Of a stretch of 64,000 nt of DNA, positions 46,261 through 58,448 are shown one piece after another. This DNA is from Alisma plantago-aquatica. Lineage: Eukaryota > Streptophyta > Magnoliopsida > Alismatales > Alismataceae. The position numbers were made by a program, and so were the translations under genes. Where the stretch lies: contig OY856412.1 in the NCBI GenBank assembly GCA_963693085.1, forward strand, positions 346,762,457-346,826,456, read 5' to 3'. Positions within the stretch are counted from its first letter, which is position 1; each line of letters starts with the position of its first letter. The notes beneath the pieces are model-generated. The model did not search any database. It was not told where the DNA came from and saw nothing but the letters and a program-made list of their open reading frames with translations.

Positions 46261-49200
46261 GATCTAAGTAGAGGTAAACTCAACTACATCAATGTCTCCA
46301 ACAAAATTAGCTTAACAATTTAGTCCATGATGGAAGGATGAACTTGTTTTCCTAGTCTTAGGCTGGTTCACCATGCTCCTATTGTGCACTTTGATCCTAA
46401 ACATGGGTGGTTGGGATCACCCAGTAAGAGGAGAGAAAATGTATATGTCAATTAAAGGAATAAGGACAATTAAAAACTAAAGCATGAAATGATAAAGATT
46501 TACTATGCTAAGAGGGTCAAGAATATGAGGCAAGTAAATGAATAAGAATTTTTCCATGTCAAATAGTAAAAAAGTTTGTATGCATGATTTAATATGACTA
46601 CATTAATCTAATGTAGGGTTGAGGCTCCTACCTAACTCAACAAAAACAAATAGGTAAGGGAGAGTGGTCATATTCCCAAACACATACAAATAATATATAA
46701 AGTGGGGAGCGTGGTCACATTCCCCAGGGGTCATGCATAAACTATGGGTGGTATGTACTCATGTACACTACATTAGTCAATTACTCATTTACATCATCAT
46801 GCTAGAATAATTTCATGGAAGATTTAAGAAATTGAAGACTTTGCAAGTGGGGTCCAAGACCGTAGAATAATTAAAGGGAAATAAACAAGAATTGTGGAAA
46901 CTAATGTATAGGCTCATGCCTCATTGAGAAAGTAGGGTTGGAAAAAGCATTCCCAACTTAGGGTTTAGAATGCACATACCTTTTATCACACATAAAGGTT
47001 AACTTGAATAGTATAATTTGATCCACAAAGTCAACTTTTCATCCTAGAAACATATTATGTATGTTAGCCAAGTCAAAGTGAACATATTCATTCCTATTAT
47101 ATTTTTAATATTATTCTTACCCAATTCCCGATCATCTAATGTCTTTTTAGGGTTTATGATATTAATATTTGTTGATAGAATATGTGGTGCTTTATATATC
47201 TATCTTAGTTCTAATTACTCATCTTTAGTCACATAAGTCTATGAACTCATATATATGTGGATAATAATATATATTCTTCCAATAGGTTTAAAAATGGTAT
47301 TCTCTTCTCTGTAATGTGAATCCATATTATTCCTAACATCATGATTACCATGTATATTGGTGTAAGTATATTCCACATGAATATCTATTAGGTTCACTAA
47401 TATACACATGCCTTGATCCAACTAACATGTCATCTAAATATATGTTTATAAAAGTATATTCTTTTACACATTATTATCTTTTTTACCATTTAATTCATAA
47501 GAAGACGATATGGTTAGATGCATTCCATAATTATATTTGTATTTATCATTACCATCTACATATTCTTCTAGGGTTCATGAAAGCATGAGGTTAGATTACT
47601 AGGTTTTCCTAAAAAAATTCATAAATATATAAATTCCTACATAACAAATTATTAACTCATACACCAAAATGTATATCATTAATGGCTCAACAATTACTAA
47701 GATAGTAGCTTAACTAGACTAGTTCATCATGTTGATGTGTCTTAATCTTCCTTTTGATCAATTAAGAATGTACCATTAAAATATTCAATTTCTTGTTTAT
47801 TACCTTAATAGAAGTGGAATGCTTTTATATGTGTATATGTAGCTTACGTATATGTTACTAACCTTCCATCAGATATAAGGCATATACTAATCTAATAATT
47901 TTTTATAGAAATAGAAAACCTAACACACCCTTACAGTTTCTATTATCATACCATCTAGAACCTTGAATTTGTATTCTACTAATAAGGAAAATTTGACTTA
48001 CATATGACTGTTTGCTTGAGGTCTCCATGTTTGGATGAGCATAGACCTCAGATGGCTCTGTTGGATCAGCTTCAAGGTTGTTCGAGATCAAACAGGTCAC
48101 AGAGAAATGTCACCATGGAATAAGATCAAACAAACATGATGAGACCCGACTATGTGGTGGCGTTGCAGTCCTACTGATCCAAGGGGTGTCAATCACAACA
48201 AATCGGACTGAGGTTGTAGGGATGAAGAAAAAGAAGATGGAGTAGTGGTTGTGAGTGTGGTGTATCCGTATTGCAAATGACGTTGCAAAAGAGTAGGATT
48301 CGATGGCATCATAGAAGAGCAGCAGTCGACTGTGTTGCAGAAGTTGACGGTGTCACAAGAGTCGGTGGCATCGCAACGTTGTGGCCGATGTAAGTGTTGG
48401 CCAGGTCGGCATTGTTGATGGCAGATGGGTGACGACCTGTTGCAGGTCTGCTGCACGTCACTGGTGTTGTGAGAAGGCTATGATTCCACTGGGGTTTATG
48501 AAAGCGACACCCTCATGATGGAAGGAGGAAGCAGGAGTGACGACGGAGAAAGTTGGATGTAGTGGTATGTGATGTGGGCAAGTAAGAGGAAGGAGGGGGC
48601 GTCTTTTCCAGGTGATGATGACTCTTTTTGAACTATGCTTGGCATCACCAATGTTGTTCGATAATGTAGATGGCAGCTAGGGTTTGTTGTGCTATGTGGG
48701 GGGAGAAGGAAAGGGGGTAATAAAGATATAGGAGATGGATGATGGGCGCCCCATTGCAGCTTCCGTTGCCATATGCTAGGGTGGTGTCACTGACAGGGTG
48801 AAAGTAACACACATGAGGTGTTATAACGAGGGGAGAAACACGTCGTCGGTTTTGCGAACGGAGAGAAATGCGATGTCACGCGTAAGATAGAGAACAATAA
48901 TGCAATGATGTGTTTTATATTTAGAAAAGAACTTAATTTCTTAATCAAATTCCACATTTAAAACCTACGGTAATTAGGATTTTATGTACTAATTAATTTG
49001 GGAAAATAATTAATACTCGATTTTTAAGCAATTTAAAGGGAAGGTTAATTAGGAGTCAAGGAGGTTTCATTTTTCACATGCATTAGGCATTTATATTTAT
49101 TAGAGTTTTCATATTTATTTAATAAATTAAGAGGGTAAAGGAATTCCAATTGACTTGAAAATCCATGGATTTGCTAACTAATGTGTGTGGAGTCCAACAT

Positions 49201-49320
49201 TACATTGATTTTCTCCTTTTGAACACATTTTGTATTTGATTGTACGCTAAGTGCTTAATAAATATATTTAGTACCTTTCTTCATAAATTTTGGTATAAAA
49301 TTTCTTATTTTCTCATTTCT
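46261..49320. other. intergenic filler, no gene recognised
   Basis: Mostly AT-rich with no supported frame. A patch at about 48130-48890 is richer in G and C. The minus-strand 87-codon frame there (48193-48456) is Cys-, Ser- and Thr-rich from short ACG/TGG repetition and matches no family that I know. I see no RNA gene. Confidence 0.5.
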
Positions 49321-50733
49321 TGAAACGACCGTCTCGCGAAAACAGGATTAACTAATGCGGAAGTGAATTATTTGCAGCGGATTACTGAAAATCACTGAAA
49401 ATTTAAAACTTTTTGCAAAGAGATCCATTCACAGGAAAACTCTTTAACCATGAACCAAAGTATTCCAAATTCATCCTGGTTCACAAGTACACAACCTGTA
49501 CCATTCCTTTTCAAGGATTACAACTTTGACTGCCCTGTTAATAAATATACACAGGAAGTATAAAAACTTCGAGGCACCAAGCCAAAACTCAGATTGATAC
49601 GTTTAAAACTCCAAGGACCTGAGAGTACAGAGACGACACATAAGACTACTATCTATATGACTAGACAGACAATATTTCCACCTGAGATTTTATTGCTGTC
49701 CCTGCTGTTGCTGCTGCTCTTTCCCTGTTCTAGGGTTTCTGCTCTGCCTTCCATGCATACCTAAAAATGTTTCCCACGGGGGTGAGACAATTGAAAATTG
49801 CCCCAGCGAGAGATATAACTCTCCGCCAAAAACATTGTTATTGCAGTTTATCAAATTAAAACTGAGTAGGGGTTACTTTTACATTATCAGGCAGAATTAT
49901 TCATCATAGAACAGAATAAGATAATCTCTGTTCTCAAGGAGGTCATTGCATCTACCCATGGTAGATAAGTAATTCATCTGTCTACTTTGCAGAGAATATA
50001 AAGAAACATAATTAACATTTATCTACTAAGGAATGCACAAAGAAATGCAACATCAGCCAATGAATCTCCGTATTCAATCCTTAAGCAAACATGCTATACG
50101 GCTGATTACATTTTACAATCACACTTATGCTCTGAGGAGATGAGATATACCGCTCATACTCCAACCGACCATTACGAAATCGCCTCGGTACCATACATAG
50201 GTCATCAAAAGAGCCGAATTTTTATGACCTCATCTGTCTCGGTCAGTACAAGCCCACATGCAGGACATCTCGTGTCTCTGCTAACTAGCTAGCCAGGGTA
50301 TTCTGGCACCTTCGCTACAGAGTTACAGCGTCAACTGCACTCTCATCGCCAATCGAGAGATTTCTTGTTTATCTCCTCGATCCGACATTAAGTATAATTG
50401 GGAGATATATGATACATCCATCCCGACATATTCATGAAGGATTGAGAGGTTTCTTGTTTACCTTCCATCAATCTCTTCAAGAGGACGTAAGGATATTTTT
50501 TCCCATTTACCCCCACATATTCAAAATATGTGCTCCGGGTTTTGCCACGGGCACCCGTTTCACCATCACCTATTCCTGACGATGATGGATCTATGGTCAG
50601 AGCACTACATGAATAGATTTCACTTGATTTATTAAGTACATTCTCATATTCTTTTAGCATCAGTCAAGTTCTCAAACATATTTTATTCAGATAAATGCTA
50701 TAAAGAGACATGTACCACTTTCATCAGATACTT

Positions 50734-51020
50734 ATTCACATGGCTCAGAAGCCATTCACATCTTGTCACCTCTCACTAGGCAACAACTTTATTCACATAG
50801 CTCACAAGGCCATTCACATCTTGTCACCTCTCACTAGGCAACAACTTTATTCACATGGCTCATAAGGCCATTCACATCTTGTCACCTCTCACTAGGCAAC
50901 AACTTTATTCACATGGCTCATAAGGCCATTCACATCTTGTCACCTCTTACTAGGCAACAACTTTATAACAAGGCTTACAAGCCCATACTAATCTTGTTAC
51001 TTCTTTTCTAAGTAACAAGA
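50734..51020. repeat. 58-bp tandem repeat
   Basis: Units start at 50734, 50791, 50849 and 50907 (ATTCACATGGCTCATAAGGC and onward), with a diverged fifth from about 50965. The period is 57-58 bp. Units 2-4 are almost identical, which points to recent expansion. Confidence 0.95.
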
Positions 51021-51189
51021 ACATAATGGAACATATGGCCAATGAACTCTTATCAAACAAACATCATAGCTCATACCTGGCTATGATCATCACCTCATGA
51101 GACCTGCATGATTGTCACACATGATAATAGATTTATCAAGTTCACAACACATCATGCAATACAGGGTAACACCACTATTCCCTTACCAA

Positions 51190-52300
51190 GGTTAGGGTTT
51201 ACCATCAATTAGGGCTTTTCATCCTTTTACCCAAAGCTAGGGTTAGGATTTTCCTTTCTTATCAATTAGGGTTTCATATTTGTATTATCACTCCAACCCT
51301 AATTTATTGCTACACTCCTCTAGGAGCATTCATTGATATCCTAAGTATTCATTCATACTTATTACATTCATCATGTATCATTAAATGATTATCATCACAA
51401 GGTATGAGCTTCTCTCTCATCCTTAGGTTGGAAATTAACAAAACGACCATGTTAGGTCACTTTCAATTCAGCTCTAAGTCAAGCATAGAGCACCACGACC
51501 GTGTAACCAAGAACGACCGTGCAAAGGGAAGCCACCACGGCTGTGCTACCGTACACGGTCGTGCACAATGAAGCTACCACGGCCGTGCTACCTTGCACGG
51601 TCGTGCAAAGTGAATCCACCACGGCCGTGCTACCTTGCACGGTCGTGCCACAGGGGTTCACTTCATAAATCATATTCAAGTATGAATTCTATTCTTTCAT
51701 TAGGGATTAGGGTTTCACATACCATCTCCCTTCTTTAGAATAGAGATTGTATATAGCATCACCCTTCATTAGGGATTTCATATCACATTGCCCATAATTA
51801 GGGTTTACTAATCATTCCCAATTAGGGTTTCTCATGAAATCACCCTCAATTAGGATTTCACATGGATACAGATCAACTAGGGTTTCACTTGGATACACCC
51901 TCAACTAGGGTTTACTATTCATCCTAATTAGTGATTTCACATGTAGACAACCTCTTATTAGGGTTATACATGGAATCAACATCAATTAGGGTTTTCATCA
52001 TGTATTGGATCCATGCATTTGTTAAGCATTCTTAATTAGTACCATTAAGGTATCTCTCACCTAATTACATTAGGTTTCCAAAAAGGTTTGATCAATTGGA
52101 CCTTCAATAACATGAGGTATCCAATTGAATTAGGGTTTCTAATGTTGATTCCTTCAATCATTGAATTCATGGAACCAATCATCAATTGGACCTATATTCA
52201 TACTTCAATTGAGTTTGATAAGTCAACCTTCAACTAATTTGACCCTCAATTGATCATCAATTAGGGTTTGATTCAATTGAATTAGGGTTTGGAATCGATG
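51190..52300. repeat. cluster of TTAGGGTTT (telobox-like) motifs
   Basis: About ten to twelve copies of (A/C)TAGGGTTT lie in the same orientation at irregular spacing of 20-150 bp (for example near 51190, 51267, 51706, 51800, 51823, 51885, 51907, 51987, 52130, 52263 and 52283). They are not in uninterrupted tandem, so this is not a telomeric array. Confidence 0.7.
51488..51653. repeat. 42-bp tandem repeat with CACGGCCGTG palindromes
   Basis: Four units start at 51488, 51528, 51570 and 51612. Each carries CCACGGCCGTG (or a variant) and then GCACGGTCGTGC, so every unit contains two self-complementary segments. The block is a GC-rich island in AT-rich DNA. The 66-codon frame through it merely translates the repeat. 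Confidence 0.94.
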
Positions 52301-52378
52301 ATTCAACAACACTAATCAATGTAAGACTAGTTGCTTTGAAACCATTGAACCATCATCCAAATTGGGTATGACCTGAAC

Positions 52379-53520
52379 CCAAACGGTCTTGAGGTCGTTT
52401 GGATGACCTCCAAACGGTCTTGATACCGTTTTCCCATCATATCACTCAAATCTAAGCAATCCAATTGGGGTTTGGTTCATTGGATTGATCACCAAATCAA
52501 CATTGCATTGTATATCAGCTTAGTACCTTTAGACCTTCAAACATCTAACCATACTCAACCCTAGACCTCCAAACGGTCTTGGGTGACCTCCAAACGGTCT
52601 TGAGACCATTTGGAGGAGCTCCAAACGGTCTTGAGACCCTTTGGCTCATCCAACTTTTGGACTTTAGTGAAAAATCATCATGGATTGGTCTATCGAGTTG
52701 ATCAACAAATCAGCATTGAGTTGCAGTATGATTTGGTACCTTTGGACCTTCAATTGATAAACTATACTTGACCCCAGACCTCCAAACGGTCTTGGGGTGA
52801 TCCCCAAACGGTCTTGAACCCGTTTGGATGATCCCCAAACGGTCTTCAACCCGTTTGGGCTAATCAACCCAAAATCTCAACTTAACTCATTGGAATTTCA
52901 GCACTGTTTTCAATTAGGGTTTTCCTAATTGAATAGCCTTCAACTCACAATTCCTTGGGCGTTAACCCCTCAAATTTGGAGAGTCATTAACCAACATAAT
53001 TATGAACAGGAATCCCAAACGGTAAATGCTTGGTCAACTCACTCAAACGGTCTTGAACCCGTTTTCCCAAGCAGGTCAAATTAATCAGGTTGAAAATCAG
53101 CACTTAATCCAATTAGGTTTTCCTAATTGATTAGCCTTCAACCTATGATTCCTTTGAAGTTAACCCCTCAAATTTGGAGGGTCATTAACCAACATCATTA
53201 TGAACAGGAATCCCAAACGTTCAACGCTTGGTCAACCATCTCAAACGGTCTTGAACCCGTTTGCCAAAGAAGGTCAAGTTATTCAGGTTGAAAATCAGCA
53301 CTTAATTCAATTCGATTTGTGTAATTGATTGGCCTTCAACCTATGATTCCTTTGGAGTTAACCCCTAAAATTTGGAGGGTCATTAGCCTACATAATCAGG
53401 AACGAGATTCCCAAACGGTCAATGCTTGGTCAACTCCTTCAAACGGGTTTGAACCCGTTTGCCACCAAACGGTTTGCAACCCGTTTGGTCACCAAACGGT
53501 TTTGGTGAAACCGTTTGGTC
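52379..53520. repeat. array of CCAAACGG...CCGTTTGG hairpin units
   Basis: About fifteen to twenty units have arms CCAAACGG and CCGTTTGG (or CGTTTGG) around a short core, GTCTTGA or TTGAAC. Examples are 52379-52402, 52805-52827 and 53440-53461; the last has a 10-bp perfect stem around a 2-base centre. Some units lack one arm. Units are spaced 10-200 bp apart. Confidence 0.92.
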
Positions 53521-53525
53521 CCAAC

Positions 53526-54608
53526 TTTTGAGATCGTTTGCTCCCAAGATATTTGGTGAGGTGCTTGCTTATGATGAGGCTAATAGAGGTGTCATAACCT
53601 TAACCCGATTGGGCCCATTTTTGGGGTCAAAATTATTCTTTAAGGTGGGGCGAATGTAAATATAGAAAAATTTTGAAAATATTAAATCTAATTCAAGAAT
53701 ATATATGAGAATCAAAGTTGAGTAATAAGAAAAATAGTATGACTATAGCTGATGAATTTGAGCCACAAACATTGTTTAGGTCTTCAATTTTTATGGTAAA
53801 AAAAGAAATCATGTACAAATATGTTGGTATGAGACCTAATTGAGATACTTTCTTGTTCCCAAGAATTTTTGTATAATCAAGAAGATGGTTAATCCTATGA
53901 ATCCTGTAAAAGGCATTTATATGAACAGTGCGCCCAAGGATCCAAGTTAAGCCCCTTTTAGACTACTATTTAGTTAACAGATAGGTGCTTGGGATATAAA
54001 TTGAGAATTTGGTATTCCATGATCATATTAAATATCAAGGATAGTTTTCTTTGAAGGACAAAGACATTATGACATTAAAAATAAATTTTAAAGATATTCC
54101 AAGTTATATTGTGATCTATGTAATTAATTAAATATTTATTCCCTTATTTCTTAGAATCCAAGATTCTTATAAATAAGAAATTTGTTGAAGCTTAGTCGTT
54201 TGCCCAAAAAGGAACCATTGCTAATGTCCCACATAATTATCTCTTGAAGGAGAGTTTTTGATAATAGAAAAAATGAAAGAAAGGAAGGGAAGGATTTCAA
54301 CTAGATCCAAACTCCACTAGGCGGTTTAGAGACACAAATGGGAAGGTTGCCTTCCTCACCTAGATTCCTCATTCACACAGACACTAGTGTCTAACCAACC
54401 TAATCAACTCTCCCACTTCCTCTATAGCCTATGTTTTTGTGCAATTCTACAAATAGCTTCAGTAGGTTGAGACTTATTCAAAAATACCTATAAAACCATT
54501 ATAGTTGACATATGAGATAATACCCTAAACCTCCATTTATCTAGGACTTATGGTTGGGAATTGCTTCCAAGACACATATCTACACCTATGTAAGATGCCA
54601 ACTAACAT
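53526..54608. other. intergenic segment with a chromovirus-like polypurine end
   Basis: GGGGTCAAAATTATTC and TTTAAGGTGGGG, then TGTAAATATAG (about 53614-53665), resembles the pre-LTR sequence of element C. It may be the 3' end of a chromovirus interior joined to a broken LTR. The rest is AT-rich with no supported gene. Confidence 0.4.
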
Positions 54609-54965
54609 TGTTGACCTAACAATTATACATTGTCCATATTTTGATGATGACTTAACCATTCCATTCATGCATTTCTAATATGTCTATTTGTGATCAATTT
54701 CAGGTATTAGGAACATGAAGAGGATGAAATTAGCAAATCCTAGTTTGACAAATATCAAATCAAGTTCAATGCAATTGCAAGTTTTGAAGAATAAATAATA
54801 TCTCTGTTATAATCATGTTGTGAATCATTCGTATTGATTGCATGACTTGTAACTAATCATAATGGAAATTTAGAGCAATCACTTCATACATTTAAGCACT
54901 TTTTGGGCATTTGTCATAATTTATTACAGATTGGCTTGTCATCCAAGTGTGTCTTGGTGGAAATT

Positions 54966-55176
54966 CAGCTGACAACAAATTTGGCTTTTAGCAATACCCA
55001 GGGTTGGTCGAGTTTGTCCTAATGAAAACTCGACTGACACCCTACATAAGGAAAATCAATTCAACCATCAGCCAATTTTCATCCCAGATAAACTCAACCA
55101 ACAATTGCAATTTTTTTTCATATAGTGCATTCAGTCGAGTTTCCTAAAAGATAACTCAGCCGACAACACTATACAG
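54966..55176. repeat. GTCGAGTTT / AAACTCGAC inverted repeats in Copia F LTR
   Basis: GTCGAGTTT (55007-55015) and AAACTCGAC (55026-55034) form a 9-bp stem around 10 bases. Related segments are TTCAGCTGACAAC (about 54964-54976), AACTCAACCAACA (about 55091-55103) and CAGTCGAGTTT (55132-55142) with AACTCAGCCGAC (55153-55164). The cluster ends about 100 bp before the TATA box. Confidence 0.75.
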
Positions 55177-55277
55177 TAAACTACAAAAAAGTGTTTCTAA
55201 GTGTTATAGTTTTGCAACACCTAAAATGGTTAGAATTGAATCCTAAGTGTGTCTACTAGCTATTAGGCAACCACAAC

Positions 55278-55285
55278 TATAAAAA
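55278..55285 (+). promoter_or_regulatory. TATA box of Copia F LTR
   Basis: CTATAAAAAGGGGCCC has a canonical form and lies at a plausible distance from both LTR ends, just downstream of the inverted-repeat cluster. Confidence 0.7.
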
Positions 55286-55956
55286 GGGGCCCTTAGACTT
55301 CATTCCTAGTTTGCCTTCTAAGATCTCTTGTAATAGTTAAGTTTTTTTCCTCCATGAGCCCATTATCTACCTCAAGATTGTTTACTAGTCTACATCCAAT
55401 TTGAGTGAGTTAGGATCCTTTTAAGGGAGTTGCTCTAACGTACATCTTGTGAAGATGTCCACTCTCTTTTCCAATCTCTCTATATCAACTTGGTGGTTTG
55501 AATGTGACTTCCTTGAAGAAGGAAGGGTTGATCGAAGTTTGAAGATCTTCTAAAAGAATGGGTAAGTTTTTAGCAAAGGCAGAAGATTCTTGGTTGGTAG
55601 ATAGTTAAGACATTTGTAATGGTTATTGGCTCTTTTATCCGAAAAGGAATGCTAGTTTAACCCTTGTTCTTGAAAAGGGTGGTCTATATGTTTTAACTTT
55701 TATAATGGAATATAATAAGTGTGACATGGTTGAAAATCCAAGATATTAACCCCTCCAAGTAGTGGATGTACACTTCTAGTTTTGAGGTTGGAACCACAAT
55801 ACATCTTAGCCTTATTTTGGTGTTAGCTCAATCTATCTCTCTCTTTCTTTTATGTTTGCAATATCTTTTAAAAAACATCTTGAATATCTAATGTGTTTTT
55901 TTTAATTAGTTTTAGCTCTATTCCACCCCGCCTCTAGATCCAATGGATCAAACAAT

Positions 55957-55968
55957 TAGTATCATATC
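55957..55968 (+). other. degenerate primer-binding site, Met tRNA type (Copia F)
   Basis: TAGTATCATATC, followed by TCG, matches TGGTATCAGAGC at 9 of 12 positions and lies directly after the LTR end. Confidence 0.55.
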
Positions 55969-55989
55969 TCGTTCTTTTCCAATGAAGTA

Positions 55990-57540
55990 CTCCAACGAGT
56001 AGATAATAAGGGAGAAAATCTACTAGGATCACTCAAAATTGAGGGTGACTTCTCCATGCGTCCACTTATATTTGAAATCACCTAATTCCTATATTGGAAT
56101 AGGAAAATACAATTCTACATCCAAGCCATAAGCTACAACATGTGAAAGGTTGTTGGTTTTCCATACATAGATCCGGAGGGAGAAGTTTCTACATGGAATG
56201 AGGCTTCCTTGAAGTAAATGCAACTAAACCCAATAGCATCATCTACTATGCCATTAGTCCAACTGAGTTCAACTAGATTTCTTCTTGGTATACAACCTAC
56301 AAAATTTGGAACAGGCTTTGCATTCACTTATGAAGTCAGTAACCAAGTCAAAGAATCCAAGGTGTATATTTTCAATGGTCTTCTTGAAAATTTCAAGATG
56401 GAAAGAAGGAAAGAGTTGTTGAAATGTACTCAAGACTCAACACTATAGTGAATGGACTTATTTCTTTGGGTCATCCTATGGATCAATGTAAGATTAAGTC
56501 AAAGATCTTTAGATTCCTTCCAAAATGGTGGCAAATAAAGGTGTCTACCATTGAAGAAACAAAGTCTCTTTCCAAAATTCCTATTGAATAGATATTAGGA
56601 AATCTATAAGCCTATGAAGTGAGACTTGACAATCCAGAATAAGAAGAAAAACTAGAAAAGAAAGAATTTAATAATGTGGAGGAGTTTGCATTCAAAGCTC
56701 AAATGAAAGGTATTGTGTAACAACAAGTCATTAGACAAGCTTCCCCATCCTCAACTAAAGATGACTCCCCTATTGATCTTGAAGGTTATTACTCAAGAGA
56801 AAAGCACTTCAAGGGTAAACCCACCTCCTCAATTCCTATATGATATGAGTGTGGTTGAATGGGGAACATCATGAATGAATGTTCAAAATCCAAGAAGTAC
56901 TACCAAAATTGCAACCATAGGAAGAAGGAGGACTAAACAAAGTGGGAAAATTCAAGAAGAAGGAAAATAAAAAAAGAAGAGGAAAAGATGCAGCCCATGT
57001 TACTTAGGAGGAGTCTTCCTCTAGTGAATGTAGATCAAATGAAGAAGAATCTAACATGGCCCTCATGTCTAGAACAAGTGAGGAAGTACGTGAGGTAAAA
57101 CTCAATGAACTTCCTAAAGATGCTACACTTGTGGCTAGTATTACTCTTGAAAAGGATTCTTATATAACTAAAACCCTCTATTTGGAGGATGACTTATTGC
57201 ATGCTCAAGATGATCCTACTAGTATTTCTTCTATTTTCATAACTCTTAGTGATGATAACCATATTCTTAGAGAATCCTTGCAAAAATTCCTCAAAGTAAA
57301 AAAAAATCCATAAATGAATTTGTATAATACTCTATTCGACAAGTGGGTAGCAATGCTTTTCAGATAAAAGGGAGGCTCAAAGAGAAAGGGAAAGGTAATA
57401 AAAAGAGCAAGGGACCTCCAATATACCATGGGAAGACCCCCCCCCTAAGAAATCAATGGTTTGTTCTCATTGCAAGAGTGATCATCACTACTCTAATTCT
57501 TATCCTTATAAGAGGAAGGAGACCAACCCAAACATGAAAT
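55990..57540 (+). pseudogene. Ty1/copia gag remnant (Copia F)
   Basis: Frames shift several times. LNTIVNGLISLGHPMDQCKI then FRFLPKWWQIKVSTIEETKS (about 56430-56570) follow the copia gag pattern of a helix, a SLPxxWxxKVTAI-like block and a EEAKDL-like stretch. IXYECGXMGNIMNECSKSKK (about 56840-56900; X marks stops) is a decayed zinc knuckle. An acidic, Ser-rich piece at 57056-57313 (85 open codons) follows. A second knuckle-like segment, CSHCKSDHHYSNSYP, and WVPN (about 57465-57550) resemble the WVPK stretch before protease in copia elements. Downstream protease and pol are missing. The pattern recalls Sirevirus-like or Tork-like gag, but I cannot choose between them. Confidence 0.75.
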
Positions 57541-57639
57541 GGGTCCCCAATCAAACCCAGATCCCGATGTTTCATTTGGGAACCAACCTCTTAATTTCTT
57601 TTGTAGGAAAAAGAAAATTGGCTTGTTGATATTTGAATG

Positions 57640-58190
57640 AAAACCATGGGTTACAATATTTGAATGAAAATCATGGGTTTGAATATTGAGGTGGTATCAA
57701 AATCATGGGTTAGAATATTGGAATGAAAATACAAGTTCATATATGTGGAATTACTTGATTAATGAGAAGTACATGTTGATAGATATATCTACACAATTTT
57801 TTATGCACCCACATACACATTATAGTAATATACTAAGACATATTTGTTTATCAACATTTTATGTGGATGACTTGCTTATATAAATATCTGAAGATATTTG
57901 GATCCAATTGAATACATTAAAGATCTTAAAATTAATGTCACAAGTGGGAGTGGATAGATAGTAGTCTCTTTTCATGTACTACCTCACTACACATAGTTTC
58001 TCGTTACTTAAAAAGGTACGTAAACTCCACTGAGGATAAATCTGATATATTTTGTATCAAACAACTTGCGAACTAAAATTATTTTGTTTTTTTTAGAGTT
58101 TAGATCCTAGAAAATGAGATGTTGATCCTTGTCCTTATAGTCTTCCTTCAATGGTGGATAGTTGGGGAGGCCGTCATCATAGAGAAATTT
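57640..58190. repeat. dispersed repeat, copy 2
   Basis: Partner of 43640-43990. A short motif, ATGGGTT...AATATT, is repeated three times at its left end (57645-57720). It interrupts what would be the continuation of Copia F. Confidence 0.5.
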
Positions 58191-58448
58191 ATTGTAGATA
58201 GGAAAGAGAATAAGAGTAACTAGAGAAACTAATGTGGGAAGTTCCATTTCATCACATCCTTCCCTCCTTAAAAGGATTTTTTCCTTGAAATTTAAATAAT
58301 ACTCAAATTATGTTGGGAACACTATGTAGTTACTACCATACTCAACATTATTGTATCAATATGTAATATGGCCAATGTCACATATGACTATATTGATAAT
58401 CTATAACTTATCAAAATGATTAGATTGTATGTCATTATCTCAATGAAT

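Larger units (their letters stand above)
49321..53525 (-). repeat. Tekay/Del-like LTR, minus orientation
   Basis: On the minus strand it ends with TTCGCGAGACGGTCGTTTCA, preceded by ATCCGCTGCAAATAATTCAC and, further upstream, ATTGTCTCACCCCCGTGGGA. I recognise these as the end and the R/U5 region of Tekay/Del-type LTRs. The U3 side (right) is filled by tandem and inverted repeats. Neither a primer-binding site left of 49321 nor a second LTR is visible, so it may be a solo or truncated LTR, and the right boundary is approximate. Confidence 0.5.
54609..55954 (+). repeat. Copia F 5' LTR
   Basis: It begins TGTTGACCTAACAATTATAC, a familiar copia LTR start, and ends AAACA immediately before a degenerate primer-binding site. 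It carries the TATA box at 55278-55285 and a cluster of CTCGAC-type inverted repeats upstream of it. No 3' partner LTR is visible. Confidence 0.65.

Noticed and set aside
48193..48456. 87-codon Cys-rich minus-strand frame
   Set aside because: Composition comes from short local repetition. There is no Cys spacing of a known finger and no homologue recognised.
51479..51679. 66-codon minus-strand frame
   Set aside because: It is the translation of the 42-bp tandem repeat.
51190..52300. Interstitial telomere
   Set aside because: TTAGGGTTT motifs are separated by 20-150 bp of other sequence and do not form a continuous heptamer array.
49321..53525. Complete element with 5' and 3' LTRs
   Set aside because: Only one LTR-like end is visible. 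No primer-binding site, second LTR or target duplication was found.
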